Made by a program: the position numbers and the translations under genes
NCBI RefSeq assembly: GCF_018294505.1
Contig: NC_057807.1
Coordinates: 184,167,420-184,231,419 of the forward strand
Direction of reading: 5' to 3'
Length of the DNA: 64,000 nucleotides
Origin: Triticum aestivum
Taxonomy: Eukaryota; Streptophyta; Magnoliopsida; Poales; Poaceae
Shown here: positions 1-12,300 of the stretch, piece after piece
Numbering within the stretch: the first letter of the stretch is position 1
How the letters are laid out: every line of letters starts with the position of its first letter
The notes under the pieces: generated by a model
What the model saw: the letters and a program-made list of their open reading frames with translations, nothing else
Databases searched by the model: none
Told to the model about the DNA's origin: nothing

Positions 1-359
1 CGCCTAGTAAAATTTCCAATTGCCGCAAAATTTCCTCAAACACCACCTTCCCCCCTCCACGCACCCCCAAAACCTCCGCTCACACAGACACACAACACCC
101 CTCTCTCGGTCGAAACCATTGGTAGCTCGCCGCCATCGCCACCACCTCCATCCTCAACCTCTGCCTGTGTGCCGGGGAGCTAGAGGAGCTAATGGCCCAA
201 AAGAATTTTATCATGGTATCTTAGCCCGACGTCGGGGAGGTGGCCACCGGGATGTCCCCGTCGTCCTCCGCTGGCTCTTTATCAAGCCGCCGTCGCCGGT
301 CGCTAGATCCGCCCGCCGCTGCACCCCTACGCACGTTCAAGGACTTCCTCATCCTCCCT

Positions 360-540
360 CGGGTCCAGACGCCGATGAGGTCCTACCTCAGGGTCCTACA
401 GTGGCGGTGGGGGGCGTGGGTCGCCATAATACGGATCTCGAGACCCACACCTGCTGGTCGCTCGGTAGCTTCCACACGGCCGAGCACGCGGCCATGGAGC
501 TCCGTTAAATTTGAGGGGATCAGCTAGAGATGGCCTTATG
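360..540 (+). pseudogene. AP2/ERF DNA-binding domain remnant
   Basis: Two adjacent reading frames together resemble an AP2/ERF DNA-binding domain, the plant transcription-factor fold of the ethylene-response/DREB type. One frame gives a segment like the first strands (WRWGAWVAIIR, near 390-430). The other gives LGSFHTAEHAAM (about 455-500), matching the usual LGTFDTAEEAA helix. The first frame returns with VKFEGIS before a stop near 528. At least two frame changes are needed and the conserved YRGVR start is damaged, so this is a decayed copy or fragment. The GC-rich stretch upstream (from about 60) may be its former 5' part, but no clean start is visible. Assignment is by motif recognition only. 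Confidence 0.45.
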
Positions 541-3500
541 CCTTATTTATTTCAGTTATTCACAATGTGATGCTCTATATGTGCAACTATTTGCCGTGCA
601 GTTCAATTTCATCAATAATAGTTTCAATAATACCACTATGAATTACGATATTTGGTTGTTGTTAAGGATGTTGCAGTTAACACACCTTTTCGTTTTTTAA
701 CAATAAATAGTGTACTTTAGACCCGCACAATACCAGTTTGAATGACAATATTTGCTTGTTTTTAAATGTTATGCCTGTTGTAGTTAACACACCTTTTCAC
801 TTCTTGTTTTGCTTAATGATTGTGCTTAAACCTACACACTGAAGCTATCGTTTGGAGCTTATGTTGTCTACCATGGATATATTTGGTTGATGTTTAGCCT
901 GTTGTTCTTAACATGCCTTTAGATGTACTCGCACAGGACAATATTGGGGACAGCTGTTGTTCCATCGAGGTTAGTTTCATCGCATTGCTTATATATACTC
1001 ACTATTCAGGATATCTGTAGCTGGTAGGATATTGCCCGGGGGCTAATAAGGTATTAATCATCGAATCGGACATTTCACTAAATATATCTGTAACCCATTT
1101 ATCAATAGGTTGACTAGGGCCATACATAATATATCTAAGGCCACATAGCAACATGCAGTGTACTGAAGGACTAAATATGCAATCCCAAGGTACATAGCAA
1201 CAAGGAAGAGTGTTACCTTAATGTTCTGATGATGTCTAGATAAAATGTAATAAGATCTTATATAATGGGATGGAAGGATTGTTGTAATACATCATTTTGC
1301 AATTGTTGTTTAGCTTCTAATATTAACTTGGTGCTTTTAGGTACATATGTCATTGCGAAAGATCCACGTTTCGACCCTTTCTGCGTATGAGGCAATGAGA
1401 TATTCATGAACTAGCATCAAGTGAGGAAACTGATAAAGATTGTTATTAAAATGGGTCAAAATATGTCAATCAAACTATTAGTTTACACTTTATGCAAGAC
1501 AACAGTGAACTACATGATGGTAATTAAGAACTCCGTAGCCTTCCTTTTACTGCCCATAATGAGTTGTGTTAGATGACAATGTCTGAATCTTTTTCCTTTG
1601 TAGTGGTTCCCGAAGCAGTTTACTCAAGATTACCTCTCAAACTACATGATTGGCGGCCAACAAGAGTCATGTGTGCCTTGTGCATGGAGGAGAACACAAT
1701 AGGGGCATTCCGCTTCACCTTGTTCAGCAACCAGAATGTCTCTCGCCCCTTTCTTTACCATCTTTAATAGTACAAGTATACAACCCTGGTTCATCATTCT
1801 TTATTTGGTGCTAATGTTATTGTTTTTTGATGTAATTCTTGAACATATGTACCTGCGAATGGAATAATGCATTGGTTGTTTGAATCTGATGGATATGAAT
1901 AAAGATATATCCTACTTTCAAGTTCAAATTTGGTACAATTTTAAATAGCATCAATTAAATTAGGGTATAATTGCGCTCTCCGGGTCATTATGGTGCACAT
2001 GGTCTATAAAGCAAAGCGATATAAATCATAATCTGACACGGTTCATGGAGAGGAAACGTGTGTAACCGTGCACACAGTTGTCGTTTGCAGAGCGTGTGTG
2101 ATGTCACACAATACCACAAATGGTGTGAGAAAACTAAATGTGTGTGATTGTCACCTTATAGTACACGCTTTACAATCATGAACTATTTGTGATGTGGCAC
2201 GCATCGTAAACGTAGAGCCAGTTTGGTATGTGCCTGAAAAAATCCCATGTCTGGACTGTGCCTGGCCTGTGCGTGGTATAAGGTAAAACTACAGAAGTCT
2301 GACTATGATGGTAATGCAAGCACAAACGAGTGGCAAAGATGGAGCGTTTGGGATACATGTCGGCAACCATACACTTAGTTATCAAAAACATTTGCATCGC
2401 TACTCCCTATCCCCAACGGTTTTTGTGTCATGTGGGAAGGACCCCCCCTATCGCCCACACTCACTAGGCGATGTTTAAAATGCTATCGCGGAAAGGGTTA
2501 AAAACCGTTTGTGTAGCAGCTCGCTGTACCAGTGTACTATTCTCTAGAACCATCGATGTACTATCAATGTACGGAAAGTACATCTGCATACTCTCCCTGC
2601 TCTACTCAAGCGCATAGCTGGCCTACTCAGCCGCTCCTCTCATGCACACACTAGCACCCTGTTTATCAACAATGGTTAATGCGGGGCAGAACATTTGAGT
2701 TCTTTGATACAGCGAGACTAGGCTTTTCACTTCCATTTGTGGAGGTGTAATGGATCTCTTCAAACTTTCTTAGTTGGTCCTTCCTTCTTTATTAATGAGA
2801 TGAGGCAAAACTTTTGCCTCCGTTTAAAAACAAAAAAGAATCGCGTCAAGAGGAATTTTTCTATAGAGTTTAAAGCCGATTATGGAGCGAAGTCCGTGTG
2901 TGCAATGCCACAAGCTACAGAGTACTACTACAACTACTACTGTACGTCCAGAGCCATATTGCCTTGTTCCCAATGTGGCACCAGGCTTTTCCGGCTCCTC
3001 GGGCTGAATTGAAAGGCGCTATTTTGAAGATGGTGGCTGATGAGGAAGCAGCAAGCGAGGTGAGTCTAGGGCGTACATACTAATCTAGTGCGTGAGCCAC
3101 GAGATGATAGGTGGGAAAACTCGTTCACGTGGCTGGGCTATCGTGTGCACCCAGATTGTGGTGCGACACGTCCATCGGACTTTAAAAGTCAAACTACCAG
3201 TGTACAATATTCGCTCGTAGCAAGGCTAATATTGTAAAAAAGGCCGTCGTGCATTCCGCCGGGATCGAACCTACAAAACAAGAACGAGCTATACACTCCC
3301 GCGACCACTAGTAGTACAATGCAACCTAGAATCACGTTTTGCTGCTAGTACATTGTTCCTTACAAGAAACCACTACCAAGAAACTACCACTTTCCAACCA
3401 ACCCTACCAGGAAACCACTACTCTACAAAATTAGCAAAAAAAATACCAAAAAATTCTTAATCCGTCGCAATAAACTACCAAGTGTTGTTATAGGCACGTT

Positions 3501-4560
3501 TAAACCCGTGTCGCCCCTTAAGTCAACGCCATATATTTGACCAGCAAGTTAGGTGTTATGACTTGTGGGACCTACATGTCAGTCTGGACAAAAATCCCCG
3601 AGTCACCTCCTACGTCCAGCCCGTCCACCTAGTCATCCTCCACCATGGGAGGCACCTACCGCTGTCGGTAGAAGGTGAGGTCAAAAGCACCAGCGGCGCA
3701 GAGCCCATCTTGTGGCAGCCCGGATGCCAACTCTGTGCAGCGCTTGTGGCCGCTAGCTAGCCAAGCTAGCACACACCCTGCTGGATGCATCCCGCTGCTT
3801 GTGTGCAAGGTTTGCTAGCTAGGTTGGCATGGCGGTGACGCTGCTTGCTCGCACGTGTTGCGCTAAGGCCAGCCATCTGGCTCGCGTGAAGGCCAGCGTG
3901 GCGGCTTGCTCATGCGTCAACAGCGCTCGAGCCAGCCAGCCTACCAGTGCGAAGGCCAGCACAGTGTCCGGCCCGTCCGGCGGAGCAGCGACCAGCTCGT
4001 TCATCACCGAAGCCAGCGACGAACACGCATACGAACTATTTGAAATAATGTTCAAGAAAAAATAATGATTGGAGGAGGAAGAAGAGGATAGAAGCTCAGA
4101 TGTGGGTCTCTTCTGTCTTAACTGTCAACACAACGGTCAAACAGACGTTGTTGGTTCAAGGTGCCTCGTCATCAAGGACGTGTGGGACAACCCTATCATA
4201 AACGGGTTTAAGCGAGCCTAATCGGCACTAGATAGTAGTTTTTTGGCATGGATTAAGAAATTTTGGGTATGTTTTTTCTATTTTTGTACATTAGTTTCTT
4301 CCTTGGGCTGGTTGAAAGTGGTAGTTTTTTGTTAAATACTCTACATACTGTAAGTAGGAGCAAAAGTTCAGCTTTGGGAGCCAATAAGCACAGCTAGTTA
4401 CATAGTGCCTTTATGTGCGTAATTCAAACTAAATATTGACCATGAGTGTTTTCATGACTAATATCTTGATGGAAAACTCGAAACTATGGAAATACTAGCA
4501 ATCTGCATGTGCGTTGCAACGGATCATAAGTAGAATAATACTTATTCGGAAACTGGATTT
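541..4560. other. no gene recognised; AT-rich unassigned DNA
   Basis: Short open frames only, none with a domain I recognise. About 1,980-2,520 is rich in GTGTG/CACAC words and in short words that recur inverted, which suggests an unclassified DNA transposon, but I could not fix its ends. A frame at 3,829-4,065 has an Ala/Ser-rich translation of no known family. The part at 1,030-1,240 is a dispersed repeat listed separately. Confidence 0.5.
1030..1240 (+). repeat. dispersed repeat, inverted copy at 62.15-62.36 kb
   Basis: This segment matches the reverse complement of 62,153-62,365, in intron 1 of the CNOT11-like gene, over about 200 bases at clearly better than chance identity. Shared landmarks in order are a GTAACCCATTTA word, two ACATAGCAACA words about 55 bases apart, GAAGAGTGTTACCTT and GTTCTGATGATGTC. 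No terminal repeats are obvious. It may be a piece of an unnamed transposon or of a duplicated locus. Confidence 0.6.
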
Positions 4561-4562
4561 TT

Positions 4563-5110
4563 GGCGTGGAAGGACGATCACCTATGGGGCATGGGTGCCC
4601 CTTTGCGGTTCGGCATGGGGACGGCCGCATTGCACAAATAGCAGAAGCAGCAGGGGACAACACGGCGATGGACAACTCGTTTTTACCCAGGTTTGGGTCT
4701 CTTGGTAGTGTAAAACCCTACTCCTGCTATGGTGGATTAATATGGAGGTGGATGAAAGCGTGGAGTGCACTAGCCCGGCAAGGCTCCTAGGGGAATGCAA
4801 CCACCCACATACAACTGTGTGGGGTTGGAAAATTCGAAGCCCATGCTAGGTTGCCTCGGGCTTCCTATTATTGGTTAAGGGGCGACCACAGTGGCAAAAC
4901 AGTCATTTGAGCATGATTAGATAGCTAACAGTGGTTTCATACCTAACTCTGGCAGTTAGGACAAAGTGCATTAAATGCACTTCTAGGTGTCGTGCTAAGG
5001 GTGAAGCCCGGCAAGCCTGCCATGCCGCTTATCTGCCTCTTCTTATCAGCTTAACACGCCTCCTGGACGGGTGTCAATAAAGCTAATCTCTTCTACTCCA
5101 CTCCGCCACA
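4563..5110 (-). mobile_element. truncated LTR, family D, minus orientation
   Basis: This stretch is the reverse complement of about 5,590-6,095, the neighbouring plus-strand LTR. Shared blocks include the GTTTTTACCCAGG box, TAAAACCCTACTCC, GCAAAACAGTCATT, CATACCTAACTCTGGCAG and GTGCATTAAATGCACT. The outer end (LTR start in minus reading) is missing, and no primer site or internal domain follows on the left, so it is a truncated or solo copy. Confidence 0.6.
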
Positions 5111-5142
5111 TGTTTGATAGGATCCACATGGTTGGTCAGTAC

Positions 5143-6103
5143 TGTCGGGGTACACAAACACGGGTGTATGTTCCCCCTGACTTATGCACAGACAAGGAAG
5201 CTTCAGCCCCGGCAGCCAAGGCTTCATGAAGGGATGACGAGCACCAGCATATAAAAACAAAGACCAAACCAGAAGAACGACTATTCATTAGATCAACGAG
5301 CGGATCAAGAAGACCAAGATAAATGTGCAAGAAAGCATAGCACCACCTTGGGAAAGCCTCCCTTGCCAGGCAGGAGCGCCTGGTTAGGTTGAGGCCGCCT
5401 GAAGGGCGAGTCCTAGACTTCCCCGGCAGGCTTGCCAGGACAACCAATAGCAGAGAACCCCGCCAAGGCACCACCGCTCCACTACTCCACCTCACAACAA
5501 CGCAAATCATCTATCAATGCGGTGTCGAGCCCTCAAGGTGATTAAGTGGATTCCACTAAGCACATGGCAGCCATTTGGAAGACTGATTACCCTCATATGA
5601 CACCCGTCCAGAGGCATGTCAAGCAGATAAGCAAAAGATGATTAAGCGGCACGGCAGGCTTGTCGGCCTTCACCTTTCACGTGACACCTAGCAGTGCATT
5701 TAATGCACTTTGTCCTATCTGCCAGAGTTAGGTATGAAAGCACTATTAGCTATCACTAGATAATGACTGTTTTGCCACTGTGGTTACCCCTTGAGCTATA
5801 AAAGGAGGTCCAAGGCCAGAGGATAGGATTCGGAGCCTTCACCCTTGTATGCGCGTAGCTTCTCTTCCCCAGAGGTAACCTTGTCGGGCTCGAGCGTTGC
5901 ATTCTATTGTGCTCCTCCACTCAATCCTTCGAAGCGGGAGTAGGGTTTTACGCCTCATGGCGGTCCGAACCTGGGTAAAAAAACTCCAGTGTCATCGCCA
6001 TCACACCGTCTCAGTGCCTCCGCTCTTTGTGTAGCATGACCTTCCCCCTTGTCGAACCACAAGGGGCTCATGGCCCCATAGGTAATCGTGTCCACCCACG
6101 GCA
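5143..6103 (+). mobile_element. putative 5' LTR, family D
   Basis: About 961 bases start TGTCGGGG and end CGGCA just before a primer-site-like sequence. A TATA box lies at 5,796-5,805 (CTATAAAAGG), about 300 bases before the LTR end, as expected for U3. The second half is repeated inverted at 4,563-5,110. The start is chosen by the TG rule and no matching target duplication was found, so the left boundary is uncertain. Confidence 0.5.
5796..5805 (+). promoter_or_regulatory. TATA box in LTR D
   Basis: CTATAAAAGG is followed by a GC-containing leader. It is conserved in position relative to the LTR end and is the likely core promoter of this retrotransposon. Confidence 0.5.
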
Positions 6104-6406
6104 TCTTTGGCGCGCCAGGTAGGGGGAAGCGCTTGCGTAACCCGAGGTTGTGAGCAACGCATCAAGCATCATCAGCATCGTCGTCTTCATCGTCACCACC
6201 AAGACGGTGCGGTTTTGTGGCTTTGTCCCTTCCGAATTTAGTTGCTGGTCTCCGCCACAGCAGAGGTGATGGCAGGAACGAGGGGCGACGACACCACACG
6301 GGTACCATGGGTGGTACAAGTGATGTGACCACCTTGTTGCCAATGGCCAGAAGAAGGAGCAAGGCATGCGGCAGTGCCGCCCTCCTCGCGATCTCTCGTC
6401 AGACAC
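6104..6406 (+). mobile_element. primer-site region and internal stub of element D
   Basis: Directly after the LTR comes TTTGGCGCGCCAGGTAGG (6,106-6,123), in the position and style of a primer binding site. I did not identify the tRNA. About 280 bases of internal leader follow, then an LTR of family B interrupts it. No gag or pol of this element is seen in the window, so the element is broken. Confidence 0.45.
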
Positions 6407-7462
6407 TGCTACCTCTTGAGCTTGCGTTCGTTTTTCGCTTGAAGAGAAAGGGTGATGCAGCAAAGTAGGTAACTATTTCCCTTAGTTTTGAGAACCAAGG
6501 TATCAATCCAGTAGGATACGATGAATCAAGAACGTTGCAACCAACACGATAAAGGGGTTGTCAATCCCTCACGGTCAATCGCAAAAGTGAGATCTAGTAG
6601 AGATAATAAAGTAAATATTTTTGGTACTTTTGTTGTATAGATTCGAAAGTAAAGATTGCAAAATAGTAGACGAGGTTCGATAATATGGAAACGATACGCA
6701 ATATAATGAAAAAGAGGCCCGGGGGCCATAGGTTTCACTAGTGTCTTCTCTCGAGATAACATGTATTACGGTGGGTGAGCAAATTACTGCTAAGCAATTG
6801 ATAGAAAAGCACATAATTATGAAGACATCTAAGGCAATGATCATGAACATAGGCATCACGTCCGTGTCAAGTAGACCGAAACGATTCTGCATCTAGTACT
6901 ATTACTCCACACATCGACCGCTATCCAGCATGCATCTAGAGTATTACGTTCATAAGAGCGGAGTAACGCATTAAGCAAGATGACATGATGTAGAGGGATA
7001 AACTCAAGCAATATAATATAACCCCCATCTTTTTATCCTCGATGGCAACAATACAATATGTGGCTTGCTGCCCCTACTGTCACTGGGAAAGGACACCGCA
7101 AGATTGAACCCAAAGCTAGGCACTTCTCCCATGGCAAGAAAGATCAATCTAGTAGGCCAAACTAAACCGATAATTCGAAGAGACTTGCAAAGATATCAAA
7201 TCATGCATATAAGAATTCAGAGAAGAACCAAATAATATTCATAGATAATCTTGTTCATAAATCCACAATTACATCGGATCTCGGCAAACACACCGCGAAA
7301 GAGTATTACATCGAATAGATCTCCAAGAACATCAAGGAGAACCTTGTATTGAGAATAAAAGAGAAAGAAGAAGCCATCTAGCTAATAACTATGGACCCAA
7401 AGGTCTGTGGTAAACTACTCACACTTCATCGGGAGGCAATGGTGTTGATGTAGAAGCCCTCA
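6407..7462 (-). mobile_element. LTR B fragment, left piece
   Basis: This is colinear with the solo LTR B at 40,925-41,992, starting at the same boundary word (TGCTACSTCTYGAGC) and sharing the stretch from TGATGCAGCAAAG through CCCGGGGGCCATAGG to GTAGAAGCCCTC. It is more diverged and has a deletion near 6,515. Its right end stops abruptly before the promoter part of the LTR. Confidence 0.75.
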
Positions 7463-7723
7463 GATACTTCCGACCCCAAAAAAAAAGTTGTCGCTTGAAC
7501 AACTGGATGAGAAAATTGTTGCGTGATCGGCCTCCCTCCTCGCTTCTCACTCGCCAATGATCGGGTCCAACAGTGGTGGTGTCACCAGCGTCGATGAGCC
7601 CATGTAGAACTCGGTCCCGTATTTATTTCAGCAAGGATAAATCCTGAGTTGAATGTTTGTGTGAATCCGTTGGTTAACGCCCCGACAAGTGTCCCCCGGC
7701 AAGGCCTTTTTCGCGCCAGCGTG
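7463..7723. other. unassigned spacer between LTR pieces
   Basis: About 260 bases that match neither LTR B nor LTR A. They end in a GC-rich stretch just before the family A LTR. No reading frame or repeat was recognised. Confidence 0.4.
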
Positions 7724-9246
7724 TGATACGTCCAGTTTGCATCATGCTTTTATATTGATATTTATTGCATTATGGGCTGTTATTACACGTTATGTCACAA
7801 TACTTATGCCTATTCTCTCTTATTTTACAAGGTTTACATCAAGAAGGAGAATGCCGGTAGCTGGAAATCTGGGCTGGAAAAGGAGAAAATATTAGAGACC
7901 TATTCTACACAACTCTAAAAGTCCTGAAACTCCATGAAAGTCATTTTTGGATTTAATAAAAAATATTGAGCGGAAGAAGTTCCAGAGGTGGGCCACCCAC
8001 CATCCACGAGGGTGGGAGGCGTGCCCTACCCCCTGGGCGCGCCCCGTGCCTCGTGGGTCCCTAGGCAGCCCCCCGGTGGCCATCTTCTGCTATATGAAGT
8101 CTTTTACCCCGAAAAAAAATCATAAGCAATCTTTCGGGACGAAAATCCGCCGCCACGAGGCAGAACCTTGGCAGAACCAATCTAGGGCTCCAGCGGAGCT
8201 GTTCTGTCGAGGAAACTTCCCTCCGGGAGGGGGAAATCATCGCCATCGTCATCACCAACGATCCTCTCATCGGGAGGGGGTCAATCTCCATCAACATCTT
8301 CACCAGCACCATCTCCTCTCAAACCCTAGTTCATCTCTTGTATCCAATCTTTGTACCAAAACCTTAGATTGGTACCTGTGGGTTGCTAGTAGTGTTGATT
8401 ACTCCTTGTAGTTGATGCTAGTTGGTTTATTCGGTGGAAGATCATATGTTCAGATCCTTTATGCATATTAATACCCCTCTAATTATGAACATGAATATGC
8501 TTTGTGAGTAGTTACGTTTGTTCCCGAGGACATGGGAGAAGTCTTGCTATTAGTAGTCATGTGAATTTGGTATTCGTTCGATATTTTGATGAGATGCATG
8601 TTGTATCTCCTCTAGTGGTGTTATGTGAATGTCGACAACATGGCACTTCACCATTGTTTAGGCCTAGAGGAAGCCATTGGTAAGTAATAAGTAGATGATG
8701 GGTTGCTAGAGTGACAGAAGCTTAAAACCTAGTTTGTGTGTTGCTTCGTAAGGGGCTGATTTGGATCCACATGTTTCATGCTATGGTTACGTTTACCTTA
8801 ATACTTCTTTTGTAGTTGCGGATGCTTGCAATAGGGGTTAATCATAAGTGGGATGCTTGTCCAAGAAAGGGCAGTACCCAAGCACCAGTCCACCCACATA
8901 GCAAATTATCAAAGTACCGAACGTGCATCATATGAGCGTGATGAAAACTAGCTTGATGATAATTCCCATGTGTCCTCGGGAGCGCTTTTCTCTATATAAG
9001 AACTTGTCCAGGCTTGTACTTTGCTACAAAAAGGATTGGGCCACCTTGCTGCTCCTTATTTACTTTCATGGCTTGTTACCCGTTACAAATTACCTTATCA
9101 CAAAACTATCTATTACCGATAATTTCAGTGCTTGGAGAGAATACCTTACTGAAAACCGCTTGTCATTTCCTTCTGCTCCTCATTGGGTTTGACACTCTTA
9201 CTTATCGAAAGGACTACGATAGATCCCCTACACTTGTGGGTCCTCA
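7724..9246 (+). mobile_element. 5' LTR of plus-strand family A element
   Basis: A 1,523-base LTR beginning TGATACGTCC and ending GGGTCCTCA. It is the reverse complement of the minus-strand LTRs at 47,080-48,596 and 55,761-57,281. A GC-rich inverted repeat at about 7,998-8,065 lies just upstream of a TATATGAA box near 8,091. The primer site follows at once, so this is the 5' LTR. The five bases before it are GCGTG; the 3' end of the element is lost, so the target duplication cannot be tested. Confidence 0.85.
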
Positions 9247-9257
9247 AGACTCTTTTC

Positions 9258-9275
9258 TGGCGCCGTTGTCGGGGA
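9258..9275 (+). other. primer binding site, tRNA-Asp type
   Basis: TGGCGCCGTTGTCGGGGA lies 11 bases inside the 5' LTR. It is complementary to the 3' end of plant tRNA-Asp(GUC) with one change, the usual primer for Athila-like elements. Confidence 0.8.
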
Positions 9276-9352
9276 GTGAAGCGCCTTTGGTAAGTGGAAC
9301 TTGGTAAGGAAAAATTTATATAGTGTGCTGAAATTTACTGTCACTTGTTACT

Positions 9353-12300
9353 ATGGAACATAATCCTTTGAGGGGCTTGTTTGGTGTATCTTCACCCCAA
9401 CCAGTAGAGCAAAGAGTTGCTCCTCAACCTACTGAACCTGCTGCAAATGTTTACTTTGAAATTCCTTCGGGTATGATAGAGAAACTGCTAGCTAATCCTT
9501 TTACAGGAGATGGAACATTGCATCCCGATTTACACCTAATATATGTGGATGAAGTTTGTGGATTATTTAAGCTTGCAGGTATGCCTGATGATGTTGTCAA
9601 GAAGCAGGTCTTCCCTTTATCTTTGAAGGGAGAGGCATTCACATGGTTTAGGCTATGTGATGATATGGGATCATGGAACTACAAACGATTGAAATTGGAA
9701 TTTCATCAGAAGTTTTATCCTATGCATCTTGTTCATCGTGATCGTAATTATATATATAATTTTTGGCCTCGCGAAGGAGAAAGCATCGCTCAACCTTGGG
9801 GGAGGCTTAAGTCAATGTTATATTCATGCCCCAATCATGAGCTCTCAAGAGAAATGATTATTCAAAAAATTTATGCTCGACTTTCTCTCAACAATCGCTC
9901 CATGCTCGATACTTCTTGTGATGGGTTTTTATGAAGAAGACTATTGAATTCGGATGGGATTTATTGGAAAGAATTCAACGCAACTCTGAAGATTGGGATC
10001 TCGACGAAGGTAAGGAGTTAGGTATGACACCTAAGTTCGATTGTGTTAAATCTTTTATGGATACCGATGCTTTTCGTGAATTTAGCACTAAATATGGACT
10101 TGACTCTGAGATAGTAGCTTCTTTCTGTGAATCATTTGCTACTCATGTTGACCTCCCTAAGGAGAAGTGGTTTAAATATAATCCTCCTACTGAAGTAAAA
10201 GTAGTTGCACCTATTAAAGTTGAATAAAAGACTATCACTTATAATGATCCTATTGTTCCTACTACTTATATTGAGAAACCACCTTTCCCTGTTAGGATAA
10301 AGGATCATGCTAAAGCTTCAACTGTGGTTCGTAAGAGTAATACTGAAACACCTACACCACCTGAGCAAATTAAAGTTGAACCACGTATTGCTATGGTTAA
10401 AGATCTCTTGGCTGATAATATTGATGGGCATGTTATTTACTTCTATGATGAAGCTGCTAGAATTGCTAGACTCGATGCTAAGAATAAACATAGACCCGAT
10501 GTAGGCATGCCTGTTATTTCTGTTAAAATAGGAGATCATTGTTATCATGGCTTATGTGATATGGGTGCTAGTGCTACTACAATACCACATTCCTTATACA
10601 AAGAAATTATGCATGATATTGCACCTGTTGAGATAGAAGAAATTGATGTTACAATTAAGCTTGCCAATAGAGATACTATTTCACCAACTGGGATTGTTAG
10701 AGATGTTGAAGTCTTGTGTGGGAAAGTTAAATATCCCGCTGATTTTCTTGTTCTTGGTTCCCCACAAGATGACTTTTGTCCCATTATATTTGGCAGACCC
10801 TTCTTGAACACTGTTAATGCTAAGATAGATGCAAAAAATGATGTTGTTAATACTGGATTGGGGGATATGTCTCATGAGTTTAATTTTGCTAAGTTTCGTA
10901 GATAACCCCATGATAAAGAATTGCCTAGTAAGGATGAAATTATTGGTCTTGCTTCTATTGTCGTGCCTCCTAATGATCCTTTAGAACAATATTAGCTAGA
11001 CCATGGAAATGATACGTTTATAAATGAAAGAAGGGAGATAGATGAAGTATTCTTTAAACAGGGACCTATTTTGAAACACAACTTGCCTGTTAAAATCCTA
11101 GGGGATCCTCACCACCCAAGGGTGATCCTGTGTTTGAGCTTAAACCATTACCTCATACTCTTAAATATGCTTATCTTTATGAAAAGAAGATATATCTTGT
11201 TATTATTAGTGCTAACCTTTCAGAGCAGGAAGAGGAGATATTATTGAAAACTCTGAAGAAGCACCGTGCTGCTATTGGATATACTCTTGATGATCTTAAG
11301 GGCATTAGACCCACTCTATGCCAACACAAATAAAATTGGAGAAAGACACCAAACGAGTTATTGATCACCAACGACGGTTAAATCCTAAGATGAAAGAAGT
11401 GGTAAGAAAGGAAATACTAAAGCTCCTGGAGGCAGGTATAATTTATCCCGTTGATGATAGTCAGTGGTTAAGTCTTGTCCATTGTGTCCCTAAGAAGGGA
11501 GGTATTACTGTCGTTCCTAAAGATAAAGATGAATTGATCCCGCAAAGAATCGTTACAGGTTATAGAATGGTAATTGATTTCCGCAAATAAAATAAAGCTA
11601 CTAAAAAGGATCATTACCCTTTACCTTTTATCGATCAAATGCTAGAAACATTGTCCAAACATACACATTTTTGCTTTCTAGATGGTTACTCTGGTTTCTC
11701 TCAAATACTTGTGTCAGCAGAGGATCAAGAAAAGACCACTTTTACTTGCCCTTTCGGTACTCTTGCTTATAGATGTATGCGTTTTGGTTTACGTAATGCA
11801 CCTTCTACTTTTGAAAGATGCATGATGGTTATATTCTCTGACTTTTGTGAAAAGATTGTTGAAGTTTTCATGGATGATTTCTCCGTTTATGGATCTTATT
11901 TTGATGATTGCTTGAGCAACCTTGGACGAGTTTTGCAGAGATGCGAAGATACTAGTCTTGTTTTGAATTGGGAGAAGTTCCACTTTATGGTTAATGAAGG
12001 CATTGTCTTGGGGCAAATAATTTCTGAAAGAGGTATTGAAGTTGATAAAGCTAAAGTTGATGCTATTGAAAAGATGTCGTGTCCTAAGGACATCAAAGGT
12101 ATAAGAAGTTTCCTTGGTCATGCTGGTCTTTATAGGAGGTTCATTAAAGACTTCTCTAAAGTTTCTAGGCCTCTAACCAATCTCTTACAAAATTATATTC
12201 CTTTTGTCTTCGATGATGATTGTGTAGAAGCATTTGAAATACATAAGAAAGCTTTGATTTCTGCACCTATTGTTCAGCCACCTGATTGGAATTTACCCTT

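Noticed and set aside
20..508. 162-residue frame as an intact protein
   Set aside because: The first half is basic and low complexity, and the AP2-like part needs frame changes, so it is not a working gene.
1980..2520. CACTA or Mutator element
   Set aside because: Repeated GTGTG words suggest a DNA transposon, but no terminal repeats or target duplication could be matched.
3240..3325. tRNA or SINE on the minus strand (GGTTCGATCCCGG box)
   Set aside because: Only the B-box form is present; no cloverleaf closes and no convincing A box at the right distance.
6068..6463. 131-residue minus-strand frame
   Set aside because: It crosses the boundary between element D and LTR B, so it cannot be a conserved coding unit.
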